This document shows, piece by piece, positions 19,446 through 29,129 of a stretch of 32,158 nt of DNA. Source of the stretch: an uncultured Nitrososphaerales archaeon (GTDB lineage: Archaea > Thermoproteota > Nitrososphaeria > Nitrososphaerales > JACAEJ01); the NCBI GenBank assembly GCA_938091495.1, contig CALLJF010000047.1:1-32158 (forward strand), given 5' to 3'. A model generated the notes under the pieces. It had not been told where the DNA came from, did no database searches, and saw nothing but the letters and a program-made list of their open reading frames with translations. The position numbers and the translations under genes are program-made. Within the stretch, counting starts at the first letter, position 1, and every line of letters starts with the position of its first letter.

Positions 19446-20474
19446 TTGGAAGAATTCAGCCCAAAAAAGAGAGTTTTCGCTGCATTAAAGGGTGAAAAAG
19501 TGGACAGACCTCCTGTGACTTCCATAGGAGGCTGTGAGGGTACTCTAATAGTGGATGTTCAAAAGGCTACGGGAATTTATCTGCCAGATGCTCATAAGGA
19601 ATCTGAAAAGATGGCCAGGCTTGCCATAGCAAGTCAAAACCTAACAGGGCTTGAGAACGTAAGAGTTCCCTTCGATTTTGTTGTAGAACCTGAAGCCTTA
19701 GGCTGTGTTATCAAGTGGCCTGATAAGATCGATCAAGAATTAACGATATTAACTCATACATATAAAACGCCAGACGATTTGGTTATGCCAGAAAATCTTC
19801 TTGAAAAGGGTAGAATTCCTGTTGTGCTAGAAGCCATTAAGATCATCAAAAAAGAAGTAGGAGAATCTTTACCTATTACAAGCTTCATGGTTGGACCTTT
19901 CACTCTTGGTGGAGGGCTTGTAGGAGTAAAGAACTTCTTGGTGTGGACGTTAAAAAACCCATATTATGTAGAGAAGTTTGTAGAGTTCAGCACTGACATC
20001 GTTTTGGAGTATGCCAAAGCCCAGTATAACGCAGGCTCAGACATAATAGCAATTTGTGAGCCTAATGCATCTTGTGATATGATAGACCCGAGAATGTTTA
20101 AGACTTATGTCAAGCCAGCGCTCACGAGAATCACTGACGAATTGGAAGGACTAAAAATTTTACATATCTGTGGAAAGGTTGGACCTATTATACAGGATAT
20201 GGCTGATTGTGGCTTCGATGGAATAAGCATAGAAGAGCCTCTCGATATAAGAAAGATCAGACCGTTGATTGGTGATGTTAAAATCTTGGGTAATGTTCAA
20301 TCAAAAAACCTCGCTCTAAATACTTCAGATGCTGTGAAAGAAGAGGTCAAAAAGGTTCTAGAGGCTGGTGTTGACTTAGTCGAAGCTGGAGAAGGAATCT
20401 TACTACCAACCCCTCTTGATAACGTAAAAGCTATGGTTGAAACTGTTAAAGAATGGAAGACTTCGTCCCAATAA
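19446..20474 (+). CDS. Uroporphyrinogen decarboxylase-like / MtaA-MtbA family methyltransferase
   Basis: SPKKRVFAALKGEKVDRPPV, PFTLGGGLVG, GSDIIAICEPNASCDMI, LKILHICGKVGPII, GFDGISIEEPLDI, EAGEGILLPTPLDNVKAMVE. Confidence 0.85.
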   Translation: MEEFSPKKRVFAALKGEKVDRPPVTSIGGCEGTLIVDVQKATGIYLPDAHKESEKMARLAIASQNLTGLENVRVPFDFVVEPEALGCVIKWPDKIDQELTILTHTYKTPDDLVMPENLLEKGRIPVVLEAIKIIKKEVGESLPITSFMVGPFTLGGGLVGVKNFLVWTLKNPYYVEKFVEFSTDIVLEYAKAQYNAGSDIIAICEPNASCDMIDPRMFKTYVKPALTRITDELEGLKILHICGKVGPIIQDMADCGFDGISIEEPLDIRKIRPLIGDVKILGNVQSKNLALNTSDAVKEEVKKVLEAGVDLVEAGEGILLPTPLDNVKAMVETVKEWKTSSQ

Positions 20475-20546
20475 TTGTCTAAAATTCCCATATTTATATT
20501 TGTTAAGACAAATTCTTAAGAAACTAGAGTTAACGAATTAAATGGC

Positions 20547-21110
20547 TTGCAAAACAAAAAAGAAGGCATAATAAATTTCATTAGGTTAATAGGTAGATTG
20601 AAGAAGATAAAAAGGTCTGGATGGATAAGAAAAGTCGGTGTTAAGGAGCCAGAATCCGTAGCAGATCACACCTTCAGAACATCTATTCTCTGCATGATTA
20701 TGGGAGATATGAAGAAACTCGACACATTGAAGATGTTAAAGATGGCTTTGATTCATGATGCTTCTGAATCTATCATAGGAGATTTGACTAAAGATGAAGG
20801 AGATGAATTACAAAAGAAGCAGTTAGAAAATGATGCCATGATTAGGATACTATCCTTATTGCCTAAAGATATAAGAAAGAATTATTCTGTTATTTGGAAG
20901 GATTTCCAAGATAAGGCATCAGTAGAAGCAAAGATCGTAAGAGAAATGGATAAGCTTGAGATGGTCTTTCAAGCCCTTGAGTATGAGGAGGAAGGCTATA
21001 ACAAGGAAAAGTTATCAGAATTCTTGGATTCTGCAGAAAACTCCATAACTGATTCTGATACTAAAGCTATATTCAACGTTCTGAAAAGGAAGCACAAATT
21101 ACGACTTTAA
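20547..21110 (+). CDS. HD-domain phosphohydrolase (YfbR/HDDC2-like 5'-nucleotidase)
   Basis: GWIRKVGVKEPESVADHTFRTSILCMIM..ALIHDASESIIGDLTKDEG. Confidence 0.88.
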   Translation: MQNKKEGIINFIRLIGRLKKIKRSGWIRKVGVKEPESVADHTFRTSILCMIMGDMKKLDTLKMLKMALIHDASESIIGDLTKDEGDELQKKQLENDAMIRILSLLPKDIRKNYSVIWKDFQDKASVEAKIVREMDKLEMVFQALEYEEEGYNKEKLSEFLDSAENSITDSDTKAIFNVLKRKHKLRL

Positions 21111-21121
21111 GTTATATTTGT

Positions 21122-21642
21122 CTATTCAAGAGTCAACTCCCATTTACACCAATAGCCTTGAGGTTTAGAGTCTGGTGGAGCGTTATGACACTTCACTTTA
21201 ATACTGCTATTGAATATTTTTACAAAGTTTTCGAAGAAACTTTGCTCATAGCCTTGCATGCAAAGACCTTCCTACCACTTTTCAATCGGGATTCTTGTGG
21301 AGGGCATCTTTCAGCTATGATAACAGCTCTCTTATCTGAAAATTCTGTTATCTTCCAGCTTGCGATGATCGTCCATGGAAAGTATTTCAATGCTTCTAAT
21401 ACACTCTTTAATTCTCCTTTCTCAACCCCTATATACCTAATAATGTCTTTAGCTGAGACTTCACCAAGCTTCGCCCAAATCTCCTCATTAAACTTTGAAG
21501 CTATGTCCAGTCCAAAATTGTCTTCAACTTTGAGAAACCAGTGTGCGTCTACAAGTCTATATTGCCTTAGAAGAAACTCAGCATACTTGATCAACTTCTC
21601 ATGGCTAAGTTCTCTGAAATTAAATCCAAGGGGCTGCTCCAT
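21122..21642 (-). pseudogene. Frameshifted small conserved protein (resembles DUF6125-type proteins); ORF 21220..21642 is the N-terminal part
   Basis: Frame A ..IIAERCPPQESRLKSGRKVFACK-AMSKVSS*. The next frame continues GYEQSFFENFVKIFNSSIKVKCHNAPPDSKPQGYWCKWELTLE*, stop at 21122-21124. Confidence 0.6.
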
Positions 21643-21797
21643 GAATCCTGATTAAATGAAACATATCTTTAAAGTATTCTAACAACAGAGAATAATTGTT
21701 TAACTATACTTTGCGCTTAAGGGATAAAATCATTGGGTGTAATTTTCTATCTAGATATTTAATGTAGGAAAAGGATAAACTTGCATTTAACACATGA

Positions 21798-22784
21798 TTA
21801 TTTTCTTTTAGGAATATCTTCTGGTGGATCATCGATTCCTTTTTCATCTAGAATGAATACTGCTTCTCTCTCAGGATGATAAGGACTGTCCATCATCCTT
21901 GCTATCCTATTCTTACCAGCTTTTCTCAAATATATTCTATAAGTACTTGTGTGGGCCACTACATGCCCTCCCGTAGGTCTAGATGGATCACCAAAGAATA
22001 CATCAGGGGCTGCTTGAACCTGATTAGTCACTACTACTGCCAAATTGTGAATCTCAGCTATTCTTAGCAAGTTATGCATGAACCTATTTAGCCTCTGCTG
22101 CCTCTCCGCCAAAGTTCCTCTACCCAAGAATTCAGCCCTATAGTGGGCAACGGCAGAATCTACAACCAGCAACTTTATCTTCTCCTTCTCTACTAGCCTT
22201 CCAACCTCTCTAACTATCAGCTCTTGATGGGCACTGTTATACGCCTTTGCCACTATTATCTTGCTAAGTATATCTTCAGGCTCTAGATCGTAGTTTTCTG
22301 CTATCTCTGCTATCCTTTCAGGTCTGAAGGTATTCTCAGTATCAACATAAATGGCTCCAGAATTTAATCCACCTTGCCCTTTTGGCATCTGAACTTTAAC
22401 ACATAAAGTATGGCATACTTGAGTCTTTCCTGAACCATACTCTCCATAAAACTCTGTCACAGCTTGAGTTTCAATTCCCCCACCCAACAGATCGTCAAGA
22501 TTCTTCGATCCAGTGCTTATCCTATCTATGGCTTGGCGCTTTTTGTAAAGTTCAGTGGCAGATACGAACTCTTTCTCAAGTCTCCCTAATTCGACCAATC
22601 TTGCCCTTGCCTTGTTGATGAGGTCTATTGCTTTGCTTAAGTCGATGTTAACTGCATCAGCAATCTCTGATGGTCCTCTAGATACTAAATCCAGTATACT
22701 GTATATGCCAGCATCTGTGAGTTTCTGCTTTGTCGCTGGTCCCACACCGTCAAGGGATTCTAGTTCAAGTTCTTCTTCGCTCAT
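21798..22784 (-). CDS. radA: DNA repair and recombination protein RadA
   Basis: LDGVGPATKQKLTDAGIYSILDLV (HhH), GSKNLDDLLGGGIETQAVTEFYGEYGSGKTQVCHTL, VVVTNQVQAAPDVFFGDPSRPTGGHVVAH. Confidence 0.97.
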   Translation of the reverse strand: MSEEELELESLDGVGPATKQKLTDAGIYSILDLVSRGPSEIADAVNIDLSKAIDLINKARARLVELGRLEKEFVSATELYKKRQAIDRISTGSKNLDDLLGGGIETQAVTEFYGEYGSGKTQVCHTLCVKVQMPKGQGGLNSGAIYVDTENTFRPERIAEIAENYDLEPEDILSKIIVAKAYNSAHQELIVREVGRLVEKEKIKLLVVDSAVAHYRAEFLGRGTLAERQQRLNRFMHNLLRIAEIHNLAVVVTNQVQAAPDVFFGDPSRPTGGHVVAHTSTYRIYLRKAGKNRIARMMDSPYHPEREAVFILDEKGIDDPPEDIPKRK

Positions 22785-22853
22785 GCTCGTCTAATAATTC
22801 TAATAGATAGATATTAATGTTAACCTATTTTTAACGAGACAAGTAAAGAGAAA

Positions 22854-24179
22854 TTATGGGTTTATCCTCGTTATAGTTCTTGGGAATAGAGTCGTTGCTC
22901 TGATATGCTTTAAACCACAGACCCATCTCACAAGCCTCTCTATGCCAATACCAAAGCCTGAATGAGGAGGTAAACCGTATCTCCTTAAATCAAGATACCA
23001 TGAAAAAGATTCTGTAGGTAAATCTTGCTTTCTTAATCTTTCCATTAAAGTATTGTAATCATGTATTCTTTGCCCCCCAGTCGCTATCTCACCATAGCCT
23101 TCAGGAGTCATCAGATCTGAAGACAGAGTCACTCTTTCATCTCTAGGGTCTGCCATGTGGTAAAAGCTCCTAGCGCTTATAGGATAGCCAGTTATGAAGA
23201 ACGGTTTTTCAAAATTCTTCGATATGATATTTTCAGCCTCTGTCGGTATATCTTCTCCCCACTCAAATTCTATGCCTTTGCTCATGGCTATGTTTCTGGC
23301 TTCATCATAGGTTATCTTTGGAAAAGGAGCACTTGGAGGTGAGAACTTTCTCCCTATAATCTCAAACTCTTCAAAGCATTTTTCAACTACGCTATTTGTT
23401 ATATACGATACCAGTTCTTCTTCTAGTTTCATTATGTCGTCATGAGTGGCGAAGGCTTGCTCTGCTTCTAGCATCCAGAACTCTGTTAGATGTTTAGCAG
23501 TCTTAGACTTTTCTGCTCTGAAGGCAGGTTGTAATACAAATACTTTTTCGAAAGAGCATATGGCAGCCTCTTCATATAGCTGGGCACTTTGAGTAAGATA
23601 AGCGATTTTACCAAAGTAATCTAAATTGAACAAAGTTGCCCCTCCTTCACAGGCTGATTGAACCAATGTTGGTGCATTAATCAAAAAGAAGCCTTGTTTT
23701 GTAAAGAATTCTATAGATGAGTAGATTAATTCAGACCTTATCCTTAGAATCGATCTGGCTTTTCTCCCTCTTATGGAAAGATGTCTATTATCATAAAGAA
23801 AGGATGGTGATTTTATGGCGCTTTTGGTTATAGGCCACTTTTCTGCTAATGATATTATCTGAAACTCTTTCACTGATAGTTCTTTACCTTTAGGAGCCCT
23901 TTTATCATCTCTTATTAAGCCTCCTACCATCACAGCAGACTCTAGGCTGACTCTTTTCATAGCATCAAGCGCATTTTCATCAGTAACTCCTTTCTTTCCT
24001 GCAACTTGAATGAATCCACTCCCATCTCTTATTAAACAGAATACTATGTTACCTATCATCCTCTTCGATGCTATCCAGCCCAATAGCCTAACATATTCTC
24101 CTTCACTGGACTTTAGAACTTTTGATACGTCATGAGTCCTAACTCTTAACCAACTCATATCCTCAATGATCTTGCTCAA
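22854..24179 (-). CDS. asnS: Asparagine--tRNA ligase (class II, AsnRS-like)
   Basis: OB-fold N-terminus, SACEGGATLFNLDYFGKIAYLTQSAQLYEEA, motif 2 FRAEKSKTAKHLTEFWMLEAEQAF, motif 3 GFGIGIERLVRWVCGLKHIRATTLFPRT. Confidence 0.9.
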   Translation of the reverse strand: MSKIIEDMSWLRVRTHDVSKVLKSSEGEYVRLLGWIASKRMIGNIVFCLIRDGSGFIQVAGKKGVTDENALDAMKRVSLESAVMVGGLIRDDKRAPKGKELSVKEFQIISLAEKWPITKSAIKSPSFLYDNRHLSIRGRKARSILRIRSELIYSSIEFFTKQGFFLINAPTLVQSACEGGATLFNLDYFGKIAYLTQSAQLYEEAAICSFEKVFVLQPAFRAEKSKTAKHLTEFWMLEAEQAFATHDDIMKLEEELVSYITNSVVEKCFEEFEIIGRKFSPPSAPFPKITYDEARNIAMSKGIEFEWGEDIPTEAENIISKNFEKPFFITGYPISARSFYHMADPRDERVTLSSDLMTPEGYGEIATGGQRIHDYNTLMERLRKQDLPTESFSWYLDLRRYGLPPHSGFGIGIERLVRWVCGLKHIRATTLFPRTITRINP

Positions 24180-24318
24180 CGTTAAAATTTAGGTTAAGGC
24201 ATTTTAAAAGTTTGATGATACAGATAGTAATCACTAAGCAAATTTTACATTAATATGGTAAAAGGAAAGTTTATCAGTATCAAACCTTCTTTTAGTTCAA
24301 ATTTGGAAAAGAATCGAT

Positions 24319-24810
24319 ATGGAAAGCCTTTCTAACATAAAAAGATTTGATGAATTGATGGAAGATGTAAAGAAGATTAAAAGAGATCTATTGCTTAGGT
24401 CTATTGACGAAATTCTCGATGAAATCAGTAACGTTATCAAAAAGGCTAATAATGAGAGTCATAAGGCTACAAAGACTATTCTATTGCTCAAGCCTGAGAA
24501 ATCTGTAACAGCAGAGAAGGCTTATGAAGAACTTTCTTCACTATTAGCAGACTTGAAGCAAGATTTAACACTAAAAAAAGAAAAAGGCGAGATAATTCGT
24601 AAACTAGACATTATAATATCTAGGATGGCTAGGCTCAAGGTCTTGCTCAAAAAATCCTTTGAGGCTCCTAACCCGGTCGTGAAAAGGATAATAGATATGA
24701 CAAGATTAGAATTGAGTAAAAGCCTCAAGAATCTTCCAAAGAATAAAAGGGTAAAGAAATCCGTCTATACTCAATCAAAGATAACTTCCTTCACTAGCAA
24801 GAGTGATTAG
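24319..24810 (+). CDS. Predicted helical/coiled-coil protein of unknown function, directly upstream of moaC
   Basis: 163-aa ORF rich in K/E/L; stop next to the moaC start. Confidence 0.65.
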   Translation: MESLSNIKRFDELMEDVKKIKRDLLLRSIDEILDEISNVIKKANNESHKATKTILLLKPEKSVTAEKAYEELSSLLADLKQDLTLKKEKGEIIRKLDIIISRMARLKVLLKKSFEAPNPVVKRIIDMTRLELSKSLKNLPKNKRVKKSVYTQSKITSFTSKSD

Positions 24811-24811
24811 A

Positions 24812-25249
24812 ATGGTCAAGATGATAGATGTATCGAAGAAGCCTGAGCAATATAGAGAAGCTATGGCCTATGGGGAGATAAAACTAAAGCCCGAGACTAT
24901 AAAGCTGATAAAAGAGGGTAAAATAGAGAAGGGAGATCCTATTCAAATTGCAAAATTAGCAGGGATCCAGGGAGCAAAGTTTACACCATCCATAATGCCT
25001 TTATGCCATCCTATCCCTATTGAAAATGTTGATGTTGATATTAGCATTGAAGATGATAGAATAATTGCAAAAGCGAAGGTAATCGCTAATAGCAAGACTG
25101 GAGTTGAAATGGAGGCTTTGACAGCAACAGTAATAGCTTTGCTCAATCTTTGGGATGTAGTTAAAAAGTATGAGAAAGACGAAAAAGGTCAGTATCCTAC
25201 AACAGCCATCACGAATATTAGAGTAGTTAAGAAAATAAAGAAGGCATGA
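24812..25249 (+). CDS. moaC: Cyclic pyranopterin monophosphate synthase MoaC (ORF opens at 24803; ATG at 24812)
   Basis: MVKMIDVSKKPEQYREAMAYGEIKL, GAKFTPSIMPLCHPIPIENVDVDI, SKTGVEMEALTATVIALLNLWDVVKKYEKD. Confidence 0.92.
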   Translation: MVKMIDVSKKPEQYREAMAYGEIKLKPETIKLIKEGKIEKGDPIQIAKLAGIQGAKFTPSIMPLCHPIPIENVDVDISIEDDRIIAKAKVIANSKTGVEMEALTATVIALLNLWDVVKKYEKDEKGQYPTTAITNIRVVKKIKKA

Positions 25250-25330
25250 CCGAAGTTTAACTGTATTGATGAAAATAAGGCTCATGTATAAATTCTAAAC
25301 CATAATCACTTTATTTGGAGTTCAGATAGA

Positions 25331-26386
25331 CTAGTCAAGTTCGCTTACTGCACGCTCTACCATGGATTCTACCCCTCTGTACGAGATTCGCCCTATATCC
25401 CAAACCAATAGTACCACTATAGCCACTGCTACGGTTTGTGCCGCCACCACCAGTTGTGATCCTATCCTCGGTACAAGGGCTATCAACTGTGATGCAACCC
25501 AGTATGCTACCGCTACAAGTATTGTCAAAGAGACGTCTATAACTACTCTCTTGAATGCCCTTGAGTGCTCAAAGGTTATCCCTGGCATCATACGAGCAAA
25601 AGTTTCAAAGTTTACGCCAGAAAGTGCAAATGCGTTGGCTACAAACCTAAAAGCAGTCAACGCAATTATAGCCAGTAGAATCACTAAAATGATCATACCC
25701 AGCGTTATTCCTGTACCTAGGATGGCTATATTGAAAGTGATTGAAATCAGTGGTAGTGATGAGTAACTCACAACTATGAGCCCGATCGTAGCTATGAAAT
25801 ATACGACTGTTTTCAGAATCCGTTCTTTGACTTCTCTTTGTGATTTGTTACCATAACCTGTCTCATGTATTAATCTGGTCATGGCTTCATCTACTATACG
25901 AGTTAGCCTTCTTCCAATATTCCAAAAGAAGAGCACCAGTATAGCGGCTACTACCAATTGAGATGCTGGAGCGATGATGTAACCTACTACAGGGATCATG
26001 GGAAGCAATGGAGCAAAAGACCAGTAGCCTATCAAGATTAAGATGATAAAAAGGAGGTTGACCAAAGTTCTGATTGCATGCCTAGCTTGCTCTGAAGTGG
26101 TATCAGGAATCAATTCAGCGAGATTCTCTGGTTTGAAACCTAGAAGACGAAGAGTACTACTCACAAACTTGATGAAGAAAAAGCACAATATTGCAAAAAT
26201 GGCAATGTAGATGGCTGTGCCAAGAGAAATTCCGATGCCTAGCAGACTTATCTCGAAGGAAAATCTTAGTAACGGTAGAACGGAGTAGCTGATTATGATT
26301 ATCCCTATCAAAGTTATAAGATACAGTACTGTCTTGACAAGGGCTCTCTCTATACGCCTATAAATTGAGTTGCTCTTTATGGTCAA
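25331..26386 (-). CDS. Polytopic membrane protein with internal tandem duplication
   Basis: Two halves align: GIIIISYSVLPLLRFSFEISLLGIGISLG and GLIVVSYSSLPLISITFNIAILGTGITLG; ASQLVVAAILVLFFWNIGR and GSQLVVAAQTVAVAIVVLLVWDIGR. Confidence 0.75.
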   Translation of the reverse strand: MTIKSNSIYRRIERALVKTVLYLITLIGIIIISYSVLPLLRFSFEISLLGIGISLGTAIYIAIFAILCFFFIKFVSSTLRLLGFKPENLAELIPDTTSEQARHAIRTLVNLLFIILILIGYWSFAPLLPMIPVVGYIIAPASQLVVAAILVLFFWNIGRRLTRIVDEAMTRLIHETGYGNKSQREVKERILKTVVYFIATIGLIVVSYSSLPLISITFNIAILGTGITLGMIILVILLAIIALTAFRFVANAFALSGVNFETFARMMPGITFEHSRAFKRVVIDVSLTILVAVAYWVASQLIALVPRIGSQLVVAAQTVAVAIVVLLVWDIGRISYRGVESMVERAVSELD

Positions 26387-26483
26387 TTGTTAAGGCACTT
26401 AAGTTTGCTCAAATTAATAAAATGATATGCCATAAAACAGTTTGTTAAGATTTATATGCTTATCGACCTAAGAAAACATACCA

Positions 26484-26852
26484 ATGAACAAAGATAATAT
26501 TCAAATTGAATCTGGTTGTCAGATAATTACACTTTCTAAAGATTTCCTAATCATAACGCTCAAGCCTGAAATTGTTGAAAGGTTAAAGGAGGTTACAAAA
26601 GGCGATCATATGCTCAATCAGGCTGTATTGACTCTTTTAGCATGGGCTCATCGCCCAATAATACCTATCACAGATATCTTAGATGTTATAATAGAGGTTA
26701 TGCCAAGCCCTCCAGGCAACCCAGAGCTCATGAAGTTGATCATAAAAAGCACTTATCACGGCGGTCAAAGGTTATATGAGGTTCATCTTAAGCCTGATGA
26801 TGCCCAGAAGTTAGCCGATGAGATTAAGACGCTCATAAGCTCCAAATTCTAA
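26484..26852 (+). CDS. Hypothetical protein
   Basis: 122-aa ORF with ATG and a TATA-like upstream region; no recognised family. Confidence 0.6.
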   Translation: MNKDNIQIESGCQIITLSKDFLIITLKPEIVERLKEVTKGDHMLNQAVLTLLAWAHRPIIPITDILDVIIEVMPSPPGNPELMKLIIKSTYHGGQRLYEVHLKPDDAQKLADEIKTLISSKF

Positions 26853-26909
26853 CCCTTCATTATTCGTATTAAACTTAAAAGTAAGAAAGAAATAATCACT
26901 TTCGAGTAT

Positions 26910-28226
26910 ATGAGCAAAATGCCTTCCCTCTGGGATTATGAAAAGATCGTTGGAGCCGATGTTATCAACGAGATAATGAGTCTAGGGGATAGGCTGGCAG
27001 GCAGAAGAATCATTCACATAAATTCAACAAAGGTTGGAGGAGGAGTTGCAGAGATACTCCAAAAGCTCCTACCTCTTCTAAACGATTGTAAACTAAATGT
27101 TGAATGGCGCGTCATTGAAGGAGACGACAAGTTCTTCAGAATCACAAAAGATTTTCATAACGCACTTCATGGAGCAGATTTAGAGATAAGCCAAGGAATG
27201 CTCGACCATTATCTTAAAGTTAACACGAAGAATGCAGAACAAATGGAGGATTTAAGCGAAGCAGACTTCGTTGTTATCCATGATCCTCAACCAGCTGCGA
27301 TGATAAAGCATTTTCCTAAGAGAAAAGGAAAGTGGATATGGAGATGCCATATCGATGTCTCAACGCCAAATGTTAGGGTTTGGGAGTTTCTCAAAACTTT
27401 TGTTTCTCAATATGATGCTGCAGTCTTTCATATTGATAAATTCGCAAAGAAGGACCTTTTGATAAGACAGTTCATAATTCCGCCATCTATTGACCCTCTG
27501 AGCCCAAAAAATATGGAGATAAGTGCTGACGATATAGACAGAATTCTCTTAAAGCATGGAATAAAGAGAAAGAAGCCCATAATATCTCAGATAGGTCGAT
27601 TCGATAGATTAAAGGATCCTACAGGCGTGGTCAGTATGTATAAGAGTGTGAAGAATCCTGGTGAAGTAGTGGATGTATTTAGGCTCTTTAGAGACGATGA
27701 ATTCTTAGATCTAACACGGGCTGTTAAGAAGCGCATAGATTGTCAACTTTTGCTTGCTGGAGGTTTAGCTAAAGACGATCCTGAGGGGCAAGAAGTCTAC
27801 CAAGAAGTTTTGAGAATGGTAAAAGGTGATAAGGATATCAAGATACTGATTCTCCCACCTTTTGCAGATATTGACATCAACGCGATACAGAGGGCTTCTC
27901 ATGTAGTCCTTCAAAAGTCTTTGAAAGAAGGTTTTGCTTTGACGGTGAGTGAAGCTCTTTGGAAGGGCACACCTGTAGTGGGAGGGAATACTGGGGGCAT
28001 ACCTCTCCAAATAATCAACGGAGTAAACGGCTTTCTTGTAAATAGCATCGAAGAAGCTGCTGATAGAGTTCGATTCCTTCTTATGAATCCCCAAAAGGCA
28101 AAAGAGATGGGGAAGGCTGGAAGGGAGCACGTGAGAAAGAATTTCCTGATGACAAGGTATGTTAGGGACCATCTATTGATGTATCTGACTTTGGAGTTAA
28201 TCCCAAGAAAACTCACTCAGCTCTAA
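26910..28226 (+). CDS. treT: Trehalose synthase TreT-like glycosyltransferase (GT4)
   Basis: HINSTKVGGGVAEILQKLLPLLNDCKLNVEWRVIEGDDKFFRITKDFHNALHG, VVIHDPQPAAMI, KWIWRCHIDVS, QKSLKEGFALTVSEALWKGTPVVGGNTGGIPLQI. Confidence 0.88.
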   Translation: MSKMPSLWDYEKIVGADVINEIMSLGDRLAGRRIIHINSTKVGGGVAEILQKLLPLLNDCKLNVEWRVIEGDDKFFRITKDFHNALHGADLEISQGMLDHYLKVNTKNAEQMEDLSEADFVVIHDPQPAAMIKHFPKRKGKWIWRCHIDVSTPNVRVWEFLKTFVSQYDAAVFHIDKFAKKDLLIRQFIIPPSIDPLSPKNMEISADDIDRILLKHGIKRKKPIISQIGRFDRLKDPTGVVSMYKSVKNPGEVVDVFRLFRDDEFLDLTRAVKKRIDCQLLLAGGLAKDDPEGQEVYQEVLRMVKGDKDIKILILPPFADIDINAIQRASHVVLQKSLKEGFALTVSEALWKGTPVVGGNTGGIPLQIINGVNGFLVNSIEEAADRVRFLLMNPQKAKEMGKAGREHVRKNFLMTRYVRDHLLMYLTLELIPRKLTQL

Positions 28227-28298
28227 TTCCAAATTTGACTTAAAATTCGATGGTAAAGAATTTTTGTTCTAATAGCATGCTGTAAAGAAGGTTAAAAA

Positions 28299-29066
28299 TT
28301 GAAGAATTTATTCGAATTTTGGTCTGAGATCGAAGCACTCTTGAAGTCTAATAGAAGAGTGTATATTCTAGCAGATTACGATGGAACTCTAACACCCATA
28401 GTCAATTATCCTGATCAAGCAATCTTAAATGCGAATAATAGAGATTTATTGGGATCTTTTGCAAAAGATAGAAGGTTCATATTAGCCATAATAACTGGGA
28501 GATCGCTCAAAGAGATTATCAACCTCGTTAAAATTCAAGGAGTTTATTACATTGGCAATCATGGATTGGAGATAAAGGGTCCTTCACTAAACTTCATACA
28601 CCCAGTTGCAGAGAAACTCTCACCCATAATTTCAAAGATATGTAAGAAACTGAAAGCGAAGTTCGAATCCATTAATGGAGTAATAGTCGAGGATAAAGGA
28701 TTGACGGCCAGTATTCATTACAGGATGGCACCAAAAAGAATGATTGGAGAGATAAAGAAGGCTGTTAAGAGTATGGTAAGATCGCATGTAGATTTTGAGA
28801 TTAGGCATGGAAAGATGGTGGTTGAAATAAGACCGAAGGTTTCTTGGGATAAGGGCGATGCAGCATTATGGTTAATTCAAAAATTAGGAGAAGATGGAAT
28901 CCCGGTATACATTGGGGATGACAAGACGGACGAGGATGCCTTTAAGAAGATAGATCGGGGTTTGACGGTTCTCGTCTCCAGTAAGAGGAGGAGATCAAAT
29001 GCCAGATACTACCTTAAAAGCCCAGAAGATGTGCACAAATTCCTTCACAGGTTGCTCAATTTTTGA
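28299..29066 (+). CDS. otsB: Trehalose-6-phosphate phosphatase OtsB-like (HAD superfamily)
   Basis: LADYDGTLTPIV, FILAIITGRSLKEI, YIGNHGLEIKGP, PVYIGDDKTDEDAFKKI; TTG start. Confidence 0.9.
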   Translation: MKNLFEFWSEIEALLKSNRRVYILADYDGTLTPIVNYPDQAILNANNRDLLGSFAKDRRFILAIITGRSLKEIINLVKIQGVYYIGNHGLEIKGPSLNFIHPVAEKLSPIISKICKKLKAKFESINGVIVEDKGLTASIHYRMAPKRMIGEIKKAVKSMVRSHVDFEIRHGKMVVEIRPKVSWDKGDAALWLIQKLGEDGIPVYIGDDKTDEDAFKKIDRGLTVLVSSKRRRSNARYYLKSPEDVHKFLHRLLNF

Positions 29067-29129
29067 CTTGTTTAGGTGCTTTCCAAATGCTTAAAAGATA
29101 TTTAACGGAGATAGAAGTATATAGCTATA

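Noticed and set aside
21220-21260. Programmed -1 frameshift site in the small conserved protein
   Set aside because: No X XXY YYZ slippery heptamer at the junction; decay or sequencing error is simpler.
21158-21655. ORF on + strand, 165 aa
   Set aside because: Antisense to the minus-strand conserved protein (21122..21642); composition (S/L-rich, no motifs) is typical of a shadow ORF.
25362-25766. ORF on + strand, 134 aa, T/I/A-rich
   Set aside because: Antisense shadow of the hydrophobic membrane protein gene 25331..26386.
27765-28216. Two minus-strand ORFs (135 and 101 aa)
   Set aside because: Antisense to treT-like CDS with strong family motifs; no recognisable features.
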